From assembly GCA_050951505.1 (NCBI GenBank), contig JBMNJE010000013.1, forward strand, positions 150,577-214,576: a stretch of DNA of 64,000 nucleotides, read 5' to 3'. Positions 51,633-59,225 of this stretch are shown piece after piece (positions within the stretch are counted from its first letter, which is position 1; each line of letters opens with the position of its first letter). The notes under the pieces were generated by a model that was given only the letters and a program-made list of their open reading frames with translations, made no database searches and was not told the origin of the DNA. The position numbers were made by a program, and so were the translations under genes. Origin of the DNA: DUOA01 sp012839095. Its GTDB lineage: Bacteria > Bacillota > Clostridia > Caldicoprobacterales > DTU083.

Positions 51633-53345
51633 CTACGCACGCTTCCTGAATCTTCTTCTCAGATACAAGCCAAGACTTGTCAGCACAGCACCGGCGCCAT
51701 AGAAAAGCACTGGAGGCAGTTCTCCCGTCTTAGGCAACTCACCCGGGCCGCCGGGGATATCATCATCCGGCAGTTCTATTTCAGGATCCGTGGTTGCTGT
51801 AGGCGTCGGTTCCGGTGTAGGCTCCGGAGTGGGTTCAGGCGTTGGCTCTGGTGTAGGTTCAGGTGTTGGCTCCGGTGTAGGCTCCGGAGTGGGTTCAGGC
51901 GTTGGCTCCGGTGTAGGCTCTGGTGTTGGCTCCGGAGTGGGTTCAGGCGTTGGCTCTGGTGTCGGCTCCGGAGTGGGTTCAGGCGTTGGCTCCGGTGTAG
52001 GCTCTGGTGTTGGCTCTGGTGTAGGTTCAGGTGTTGGCTCCGGTGTAGGCTCCGGAGTGGGTTCAGGCGTTGGCTCCGGTGTAGGCTCTGGTGTTGGCTC
52101 CGGAGTGGGTTCAGGCGTTGGCTCTGGTGTTGGTTCAGGTGTGGGTTTCAAAGCATTATAAACTTTGACTGTAGCAGTTTTCTTCTTTTTGCTGAGCACA
52201 ACCGGAGAACCTACAATTTCAGATAGCTCATAATCTTCCGGAATGCTATCTGCCGGTTCACTGACAGTGTACTCGCCAAACGGGAGGTTCTTTACTTCGA
52301 CTGTTTCTCCGGCAGCTACCTGAACAAGCTTTGAGAAGCCATAGGGGCCCTCAACCAGGACTGTAAACTTATCGGACTGACCGTTTTCCTGAGAATTTCC
52401 ATTGAGGAATTTCTTAATTTTGATGGAGCCTGTTTGTACCTTCAATACTTCCTTAATAAGGTAACTCGTCTCAAATCCGACTGATACCAAGGTCTGACTG
52501 GCTTTTCGTTCGGGAATGGGAGTAAAGATCCAGGCATCTGCCTTGGTCTGGCTTCCCTGTATGGTTACTTCAAAATCTAGTAGTGTCGTAATATCCTCTC
52601 TAGGAGCCCTAAGAACAACCTTTCTTCTGTTTCCTTCCTCAGTAACCGTTTCATTAAACACACCTGCAGGTGCATTGTGCGTGTGATTAAACAGAACCGG
52701 GCTGTCATCAATATTCTTGCTGTCACTTATATTATAACTGAATTCGACAACCAAATCATCGCCCTGCAAGGTAACAGATGGGCCTGCAGCGTTTATACTG
52801 GCCAAATCAGAAATACTCATGCCCGGCAATCCGATCAGGTAGTCATACACCTTTAAAACTCTGCTGTTTACAAGGTTCCTTTGCGGTCTGGCGTCGTTGG
52901 TAAAATGCCAGATTGCCAGCTGGGTGCCTGCAATTGCCTGTGCTGTTGTAATGTTGTTGTCGCCTACCGCAGTTCTCAAAGCGCTTAAGCTGATATAGGG
53001 ATAGCTGTTGTAGATTATGGCTCTTACCTTTTCAGCGGCAGCCTTATTAAAATAATCCACATTTTCCAGCAGATCCACCCTGTAATTTATGCCCGTCCTT
53101 ATATAGACATCAGTGTCTATACAATACGCCCTGATAGTGTCATCAACAAATTTTCCGCCTTCGTACTTCCTGACTTGGAAGAGCGACGTGTTCATACTTG
53201 TACTTGGATGTATAAAAACGGTACTTCCACTGGTTGCGTTTCCTGTATATCTGTATGTATCTGTTTCAGCCATTGCACCAGACTGCAGCGACAAAAGAAC
53301 CAGCAATACAGAAAGCAATAATACGGGTGTTTTCCTGAAATTCAT
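51633..53345 (-). CDS. Thioester-domain LPXTG adhesin with Cna-B domain and Pro-Glu-Pro-Thr stalk
   Basis: 570 residues. Signal peptide 1-26 (AMA|E). A thioester domain (about 30-290) has the Cys in AYCID (Cys75) and the Gln in TQLAIW (Gln142), the pair that forms the internal Cys-Gln thioester of TED adhesins. A Cna-B/SpaA domain follows (about 305-405, TGSIKIKKFLNG...FGEYTVSEP). Then come about 28 PEPT units, acidic linker, LPKTG, hydrophobic segment and RRRFRKRA. TED proteins can bind host or surface amines covalently. ATG 53345 has GGAGGAG upstream; a c-di-GMP-I riboswitch with terminator precedes it. Confidence 0.92.
   Translation of the reverse strand: MNFRKTPVLLLSVLLVLLSLQSGAMAETDTYRYTGNATSGSTVFIHPSTSMNTSLFQVRKYEGGKFVDDTIRAYCIDTDVYIRTGINYRVDLLENVDYFNKAAAEKVRAIIYNSYPYISLSALRTAVGDNNITTAQAIAGTQLAIWHFTNDARPQRNLVNSRVLKVYDYLIGLPGMSISDLASINAAGPSVTLQGDDLVVEFSYNISDSKNIDDSPVLFNHTHNAPAGVFNETVTEEGNRRKVVLRAPREDITTLLDFEVTIQGSQTKADAWIFTPIPERKASQTLVSVGFETSYLIKEVLKVQTGSIKIKKFLNGNSQENGQSDKFTVLVEGPYGFSKLVQVAAGETVEVKNLPFGEYTVSEPADSIPEDYELSEIVGSPVVLSKKKKTATVKVYNALKPTPEPTPEPTPEPTPEPTPEPTPEPTPEPTPEPTPEPTPEPTPEPTPEPTPEPTPEPTPEPTPEPTPEPTPEPTPEPTPEPTPEPTPEPTPEPTPEPTPEPTPEPTPEPTPEPTPTATTDPEIELPDDDIPGGPGELPKTGELPPVLFYGAGAVLTSLGLYLRRRFRKRA
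51804..52148 (-). repeat. 12-base tandem repeat coding for Pro-Glu-Pro-Thr (about 28 units)
   Basis: Same 12-base unit as in the neighbouring LPXTG gene, here in higher-order blocks. The block GGCTCCGGAGTGGGTTCAGG (plus strand) recurs several times. Confidence 0.92.
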
Positions 53346-53385
53346 TGTTTCTCCTCCTTTAAGTTAATATGAAAACCTATCCTTA

Positions 53386-53420
53386 AAAATACAAAAGACT
53401 GCCATAATCAAATGGCAGTC
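53386..53420 (-). terminator. Terminator of riboswitch 3
   Basis: Minus-strand arms GACTGCCAT (53420-53412) / ATGGCAGTC (53405-53397) then TTTTGTATTTTT. The 5' arm reuses the last bases of the aptamer. Confidence 0.88.
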
Positions 53421-53505
53421 AGACTGTCATAGTACTGAATCATTCATTCAATACCTTAGACTCACGACTTTGCGCGCTGCACTTTCGTACAGGTTGCCTT
53501 TATCA
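53414..53505 (-). promoter_or_regulatory. Cyclic di-GMP-I (GEMM) riboswitch 3
   Basis: Minus strand: AAAGGCAACC, hairpin TGTAC-GAAA-GTGCA, GCGCGCAAAGTC, GTCTAAGG, later ATGACAGTCTGACTGCC. The core layout is GEMM-I. The final helix overlaps a strong terminator (53386-53420), again predicting antitermination on ligand binding for the thioester adhesin gene. Confidence 0.85.
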
Positions 53506-53619
53506 TCTGAAGCTGTTTTTTCAATTGTTGTAATATGTATACCACCTTTTAAAGGTTTTAGACATTGATTTTTGGAAAACAATAATAATTTTTAGTTTTA
53601 TTTTTCTAAGCCTCTTTAC

Positions 53620-56337
53620 CTATGGGTTATATACCCTGTCAACAACTATCCAGTTATAGATAGGAATTATAAAAAACCAGGTTTCTTCTAATTGGACTAT
53701 TACTTTCAGCCTTTCACCTGTAACGGCGGTAACAATAATATCCAAGTTTTCATTATGGGTAAAATTGCTGCTTCTGGTAAAGGTTACGGTACTTCCGTTT
53801 ATGCTATAGCTTGCATTTTGTGGTGAAAGATCCACTTTATCAATATCCTTATTAAACCTCAATATAAATTGTCTCCTTACAGGACTTCCATTGCTGATGG
53901 AAACGTCCCGGAATTCAGGAGCAACAGAAACTGAATGCTGAGCAGTATGGTCTCCATCATCGGTCCTTACTATTGCTCTTATTACGGCATCTCCATGGGA
54001 TATTCCCCGGATATTGCCGTTTTGATCCACTGACACAACTCCCGGCCTGCTGCTGGTCCATTCTATCGTCTGATAGTCTGCATCGGGAGGTGTGATTACG
54101 AGCGATAAATTGGCAGTTTCATTTATAAGCAGATTATTCGGTCCGCTGATCGTTACGCCTGATACCGGCACATATACCTCAACCTCGCAGGCTGCCTTAA
54201 TATCAGGATTTTCAGCGGATGCAGCAGTTACAACAGCGCTTCCTTTTCCTCTTGCTGTAACATTGCCGTTCTGATCAACCGTCACTACCGAGCTGTCGCT
54301 TGTACTCCATATAATCTCTTGATTTTCCGCATCTGCCGGAATAATCGCTGCACTCAGCTTTCGGGTTTCACCGGCCTTCATCCTTGCACTTTCCGGCTCC
54401 AGGGTTATTCCGGTTACGGTCACAGGTTTGACTGTTACCTGCAAATCCACTGTCTTGGACGGAACTGCTTTGGCTCTGGCAGTCAGTGTATGCACTCCTA
54501 TACCCAAAGATTCAACCGTGCCGTTCCATTCAACCTCCACATTTGCTGTCTGGCCGTTTGTAAGCATTGCCGGCAAGGCAGACGGCAGCGGATAGGGCCT
54601 GCCCTTTTCAACCTCTATCGGTTCCAGGGGAAGAAGATAATCGATTGCAACTACGTGCACTGTCAGTGTTGTGGTCTTTGTACTGTCCATTACCGCAGTT
54701 GCAATGCTGGTCTGGATACCAGTCTGCGAGGTATCGATCTGATTGGACCAGTTTACGGCAACATGCTGGGTAATTCCATTGCTCATAAGGGCGTTTACCG
54801 TAGACGGCATTACAAAGGGCTGATCCTTATAAACCGTTATAATGGGCAAAGCCTCCAAAAACACTATATGCACTGCTATATCATCGGGATCCGGATTGTA
54901 TTTGTTGTAAAGGAATTTCTCGATTTTTGCCAGGTCCCCATTTTCCGAAACATCCCGGCTATAGATGAGTACCTCAGCTATAGCCGCATTATTCCAGAAT
55001 ATCTTAAAAGGATTGGTTGCTGCCGAGCCGCTGTAAGATCCCTCGGCTGCTTCCTGACCGTTCAGCCTGACTCTTAAGTTATTATTACTCGCTGCAAAGG
55101 AAAACACATTCCAATTGCCGTCAATGCCTGCTTTATCTGAAAGCACCGCGCTTCCTGAATTTACGCGGAAGGCCAGATTGCCGTCATCATTCCAGCCAAT
55201 TCTCCAATTATTGCTGCCGCCCTCCAGGATATTGCCTGAACCGGTGTTTTCATCGTCCAGCTTTGCAACTAAGAATACCGAGAATCTGCCCATATTCGCG
55301 GGATCGAAGGGGGAAACCGTCATCTGGGTGCCGGCAGAATTTTCTGCAAGCCCCAGCCCCCAGACATATACATTGTCCTTATATTGGACTTCATAGAGCC
55401 TGGGCATGGCATTTTGATTGTTCTGTCTTGCATGATTGTTCCTGGGCGAGATATCTTTCCACAGTTTCACATACTGCTGGCTGTCAACAGTGCTGACAGA
55501 TTGGGAATCCCCTTTATTAATCAGCGAGGCATCCAGATGAAGAACCATGCCCTCATAAACCGGGGGACCTGCCATAAAAACAGGATCTGCAAATATGGTT
55601 GCACCTTTCTTGCCGGAATCAGCATACGGTGTAATAGTATATATGATATGCCTGCCGGCATATTCCTCCAGCAATGAGTTAAGATCGCTCCAGTTAAGCT
55701 GATCCGTCGTTCCTTTGATTGGGACCGGATAAAAATCATGGGGAAAAAGCGGATACAGGCGGCCGAAATCAAAGTTCTCGTCGATAAGTTCGGGAGCCAC
55801 CATAGGAATGTTAAAGCCCGGCCTGGACACAAACCATTCATGCCGGTTTACCAGAAAAACATCATCCGGATCGGATATGATTGCCGTTCCCCTCAATGAC
55901 AGACCGGGACGGACAAGATGCTCATAATTTCCCTCCTGATCCGAGCTATTCAGGCGGATCAGGAGCCTGGCATCCAAGACCCTGGGTACGGGGTATTCAG
56001 GCATTCTGGTTTCTCCTATGAGTACTGTCATCATCCTGTTTGGATTAATTTCAGTCTGATGTATGTATCCTCTGACCGTTCTTTGGTAAGGACCGCTGAA
56101 CAGGGTTCTGGTAACCGGGGCACCGGGGGTTATATTCTTTCTGAGATCTTCCTTTACTTCGTCTATTTCCTGTTCTATAGCCCTTTGAGCCTCAAAAGTA
56201 TTTTCAGTTATTGTTTTTGTATTAACAATAAACGCAAAGTGGGTGGACAGAGAAGACAAAAATGCAACGGAAATTATGCCTAAAAGCGCCAAGGCAACTA
56301 TTACCTCTATTAATGTCAATCCTCTGTTCTTAAGCAT
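53620..56337 (-). CDS. Large pseudopilin with LamG and Ig-like (Big) domains
   Basis: 905 residues. A type IV prepilin N-terminus (KNRG|LTLIEVIVALALLGII; cleavage after Gly6, Glu at mature +5) is followed by about 260 residues of unknown structure. A concanavalin/LamG-like domain follows (about 265-485, GMVLHLDASLINKG...FSVFLVAKL...AEVLIYSRDVSENG). Then come two Big_4-like Ig domains (about 495-640), two Big_2 domains (about 645-800, with WSTSDSSVVTVDQNGNVTARGKG) and a C-terminal beta region. Typical pilins are 150-200 residues, so this is an adhesin-tipped minor pilin or pseudopilin. It starts 27 bases after the vWA pilin stop and is in its operon. There is no pilus ATPase in the window. Confidence 0.9.
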   Translation of the reverse strand: MLKNRGLTLIEVIVALALLGIISVAFLSSLSTHFAFIVNTKTITENTFEAQRAIEQEIDEVKEDLRKNITPGAPVTRTLFSGPYQRTVRGYIHQTEINPNRMMTVLIGETRMPEYPVPRVLDARLLIRLNSSDQEGNYEHLVRPGLSLRGTAIISDPDDVFLVNRHEWFVSRPGFNIPMVAPELIDENFDFGRLYPLFPHDFYPVPIKGTTDQLNWSDLNSLLEEYAGRHIIYTITPYADSGKKGATIFADPVFMAGPPVYEGMVLHLDASLINKGDSQSVSTVDSQQYVKLWKDISPRNNHARQNNQNAMPRLYEVQYKDNVYVWGLGLAENSAGTQMTVSPFDPANMGRFSVFLVAKLDDENTGSGNILEGGSNNWRIGWNDDGNLAFRVNSGSAVLSDKAGIDGNWNVFSFAASNNNLRVRLNGQEAAEGSYSGSAATNPFKIFWNNAAIAEVLIYSRDVSENGDLAKIEKFLYNKYNPDPDDIAVHIVFLEALPIITVYKDQPFVMPSTVNALMSNGITQHVAVNWSNQIDTSQTGIQTSIATAVMDSTKTTTLTVHVVAIDYLLPLEPIEVEKGRPYPLPSALPAMLTNGQTANVEVEWNGTVESLGIGVHTLTARAKAVPSKTVDLQVTVKPVTVTGITLEPESARMKAGETRKLSAAIIPADAENQEIIWSTSDSSVVTVDQNGNVTARGKGSAVVTAASAENPDIKAACEVEVYVPVSGVTISGPNNLLINETANLSLVITPPDADYQTIEWTSSRPGVVSVDQNGNIRGISHGDAVIRAIVRTDDGDHTAQHSVSVAPEFRDVSISNGSPVRRQFILRFNKDIDKVDLSPQNASYSINGSTVTFTRSSNFTHNENLDIIVTAVTGERLKVIVQLEETWFFIIPIYNWIVVDRVYNP

Positions 56338-56364
56338 ATCAACACCCCGCCTTTATTTAGCAAA

Positions 56365-57762
56365 TTAATATTTGGGTCCGTCTATATACCAGAGATCACT
56401 GATAATTTCTTTCTGGATCTGCTCAAAGGCCAAATTCAGCTCATCCAGGTTTCCTGCAAGAAATTTAGGCTCTGCACCTGTTGCCTCTACAATATCATCC
56501 ACGCTGGCCAGATCAGAAGACCTTGAAGAGAAACCGATGACGAAGACTTTTATTTTGCCGTCATTGACTACATAGCTCCCCATCAGATTAACGTAAGCTG
56601 TTCCCTGAGGGCATAACTCATTTCCCAAACCATGTATATGGGAATAATAGTAGTCATATCTGTTATAGGGAGAACCAATGTTACCATCAGATGTACGATA
56701 GGGACTGCTTGACTGCCATCCTGTACGGGTTGCAAAGGTGGTAACTCCGTCTACAAGAATTATTATATAGTCGCTGACTACCCTTTCGCTGAAATCCGGA
56801 TTTTCCCGCCCCTGCAGTATTCTGTAATAGGCCCTGCGTATTCCGTCACCTGTGTTTGTGCCGCCGTCTGCTATAAGGCCGTTTACCTCGGACAAAAGAG
56901 CATTTTTCTTAGTTTGCACATGCTGAAATTCACCGGGATTATCCGCATGGGTGGAAAAGGGCACCAAAGCCATATAAACGGGATACTCTGATGCTGCAAA
57001 TTTTTCAATCAGTTCACTGGCAGCTGATTTTAGATAGGTTATCCTTCTAAGGCTGTTATTATTGGTTGTATTTCCGTCCATCCGGTAGTTCATACTGCCT
57101 GATACGTCAAGAACCATGGTTACCTGAGCAACAGGTTGGATAATCTCATATTCAGCGGCATCCCGGGTGTCTGACCGGAAGGCAAGAGCCACTGCCGGAT
57201 CAAGGGCTGTGCCCCTGTGTATCACCTGAAGGGAATTAAGAGACTCTGTCTGAGAGAAAATATTTATATGTCCGACGGGATTGCCGTTTTCATCCAATTC
57301 TACAGATTTTCCCTTAACAAATCCCTGAATGGAATACCCGATAATTTTCTCATCAACATCAGTCTGGCTTTTATGAAACTGAATGCTGTACGTAATATTC
57401 GGATTGGCCGGCACCAGCTCCGTTAGGTGATGCCCGATAACACCGTCTTTTTCCCCGTATTCATAAAGGACTACCGCATCATCCAGTACTCCTATATAAC
57501 TCCAGCCTTTAGTCAGATTATCAGGACGAAAGCTGGACTTGGGTATTGTGAAAACCGCAGTTGAAAACCTGGCAATGCGGTTGGTATGCTCAGTAATCAA
57601 CCGGGCTGACGCCTGGATATCATATTCCGTTACGCTTTTCCTGTGCACCTTGTTGGAAAAAATTAAAACGCTTGTGCTGCCGACTATAACCAGGCCTACC
57701 AGGGCCATGGATAATATCAACTCTATCAGGGTGATTCCTTTCCTGTTAACTTTCCTGTTCAC
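56365..57762 (-). CDS. Pseudopilin with von Willebrand factor A domain
   Basis: 465 residues. Prepilin motif RKG|ITLIELILSMALVGLV (cleavage after Gly9, Glu at mature +5), about 200 residues of pilin-type domain, then a vWA domain (about 210-455). The MIDAS is DVSGSMN near 218, with a later GGTNTGDG and a terminal FVIGFSSRSSDL. Fused vWA-pilins are known as tip adhesins in some pili. GTG 57762 has GGAGG 8 bases upstream. It lies between the PilX-like and the LamG pilin genes. Confidence 0.9.
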   Translation of the reverse strand: MNRKVNRKGITLIELILSMALVGLVIVGSTSVLIFSNKVHRKSVTEYDIQASARLITEHTNRIARFSTAVFTIPKSSFRPDNLTKGWSYIGVLDDAVVLYEYGEKDGVIGHHLTELVPANPNITYSIQFHKSQTDVDEKIIGYSIQGFVKGKSVELDENGNPVGHINIFSQTESLNSLQVIHRGTALDPAVALAFRSDTRDAAEYEIIQPVAQVTMVLDVSGSMNYRMDGNTTNNNSLRRITYLKSAASELIEKFAASEYPVYMALVPFSTHADNPGEFQHVQTKKNALLSEVNGLIADGGTNTGDGIRRAYYRILQGRENPDFSERVVSDYIIILVDGVTTFATRTGWQSSSPYRTSDGNIGSPYNRYDYYYSHIHGLGNELCPQGTAYVNLMGSYVVNDGKIKVFVIGFSSRSSDLASVDDIVEATGAEPKFLAGNLDELNLAFEQIQKEIISDLWYIDGPKY

Positions 57763-57780
57763 AAGGAATACCTCCTTACG

Positions 57781-58266
57781 CTACTCCCAGCGCTGAATCA
57801 AAGGGTTTTCAGCATCAAATATCAAAGTCAGCTCGTTACTGGTTCCTGAATCGTTAAGCGCTCCAACGGTATCTATCCGGACTTCCCTTCTGTTTCCGTT
57901 ATTGACAGCCCTGACAGTAATGGTGACAACTCCGTTCCCTAGATCCAGCGTATCCGTTAACACCGGTTTATCGGCCAAATCGTCTGCAATATTGGGATTA
58001 ACGGTGGGATCCCATTTGAATTCATCCAAAAGGGTTCTGTCCTGCGGATCTTTCTGCAGCAATGCCGACACAGCCATCTCAATTCCTGAGTATGCCAGAT
58101 AATAAGCTTCCACCCGCCGTTCCTGATGCTTTGCCTGGCGCAGATTGCTGCTGAACAGCATCATTACGGAAGTGCTTAAGATTACTATTACCGCCAGCAA
58201 TACTATTACATAAATCAAAGCAGCTCCGTTATTCCTTTTTAATGCTCCGCAAATTCCATAGGGCAT
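57781..58266 (-). CDS. PilX-like minor pilin/pseudopilin
   Basis: 161 residues. NNGAALIYVIVLLAVIVILSTSVMMLFSSNLRQA (about 9-43) is a PilX-type hydrophobic N-terminus without the Glu+5 of major pilins. After it comes AYYLAYSGIEMAVSALL and a beta-rich C-terminus (VTITVRAVNNGNRREVRIDTVG). It is the first gene of the three-gene pseudopilin operon. ATG 58266 has GAGGAGG upstream; the longer frame adds 18 unsupported residues. Confidence 0.85.
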   Translation of the reverse strand: MPYGICGALKRNNGAALIYVIVLLAVIVILSTSVMMLFSSNLRQAKHQERRVEAYYLAYSGIEMAVSALLQKDPQDRTLLDEFKWDPTVNPNIADDLADKPVLTDTLDLGNGVVTITVRAVNNGNRREVRIDTVGALNDSGTSNELTLIFDAENPLIQRWE

Positions 58267-58431
58267 AACAGACAGCCTCCTCAGTATCAGGCATAAGACA
58301 AAAGATCTCAATACCCACATTCCGCCAAACTTGAACTTCCATTAATTTAATTTATTATACATTTATTTCCAAAAGGATTTTCCGATTTTACGTCGAATAC
58401 TCTCTTAAAATGATTTAAGGTAGGCTGCTAT

Positions 58432-58879
58432 ATGATCGATCCAAGTTTGGTTGATACCTACATAGCAGGCAAAGAAGGCTTTATTGTTGGTCTATGCGAG
58501 GCACTGGGCTTAACAGAAACAATCAATCAGGAACTTGAGTCAATCAACGGACGGCCAACGGATATTCCTTATGGTGTTTTTGCCATGATTATGATGGTAA
58601 ACATGTGTGATGACCACCACCCTCTCTCTCGAGATTGCCAAGCTAAATGACAAAAAGCTGAAAAAGGTGGCATTCCATGATGTAACCTGCTCGATCCGCA
58701 AGGAAGAGAAACGCCGGAGGGGGCGGGAGATTTTCTTTTCCGTACGTATTCGGCTTGTTCGCTACCCTGACAGACCTTGGGAAAGGAACTCTGCCAATCC
58801 GCTCAACGACTCACTGAAGAAGGTGCTGAAATACCTTCACATCCCGGAAAATACCTTCATCATGGGTCGTCGCTATTAA
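58432..58879 (+). pseudogene. IS1634-type transposase remnant
   Basis: A first frame (58432-58650) reads MIDPSLVDTYIAGKEGFIVG...IPYGVFAMIMMVNMCDDHHPL, the DUF4277 N-terminus of IS1634-type transposases. The frame then shifts to KLNDKKLKKV...RKEEKRRRGR, an internal piece. It ends with LKKVLKYLHIPENTF, similar to the C-terminus. The full protein is about 550 residues, so most of the DDE domain has been deleted. No terminal inverted repeats or target duplication were identified. Confidence 0.7.
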
Positions 58880-59225
58880 TATTTTTGAATACCGGCAAAA
58901 ATGCCTGGTTTCTATTGGGTATTAAGCGGAATGTGAGTCAATAAACATATTATACCTATATTTACCATAAATGTCTATATGTTTTGTTGTGAATATTACT
59001 AATTTTCTGACCTTTATGGTTATGTTATATACACCTATTTTACTGCATTCAAACATGTTTAATGAGAAAAGTTATCACTTTCATGTCTTTCCCATAATTA
59101 ACATTTACGTTATTTAAAACAAAGCTTTATGACCGGCATCCAAGCGAACCAAGCAGTATCGCCTCTTGCATTTACATCTACCCAACTGATATGATTATTC
59201 CATAATATTATGTGAGGTGGTTCAA
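58880..59225. other. AT-rich intergenic region
   Basis: 346 bases between the transposase remnant and the MutS-like gene. No gene or known RNA motif seen. It may hold part of the decayed insertion element and the promoter of the MutS-like gene. Confidence 0.4.

Noticed and set aside
49594..52148. CRISPR-like arrays
   Set aside because: The repeats are contiguous 12-base coding units without spacers, inside LPXTG genes, and no cas gene is present.
49728..52161. Long plus-strand frames of Gly-Ser-Gly-Val repeats over both PEPT tracts
   Set aside because: They are the antisense reading of 12-base repeats with no stops. No ribosome-binding site is present, and the minus-strand frames have signal peptides and LPKTG anchors.
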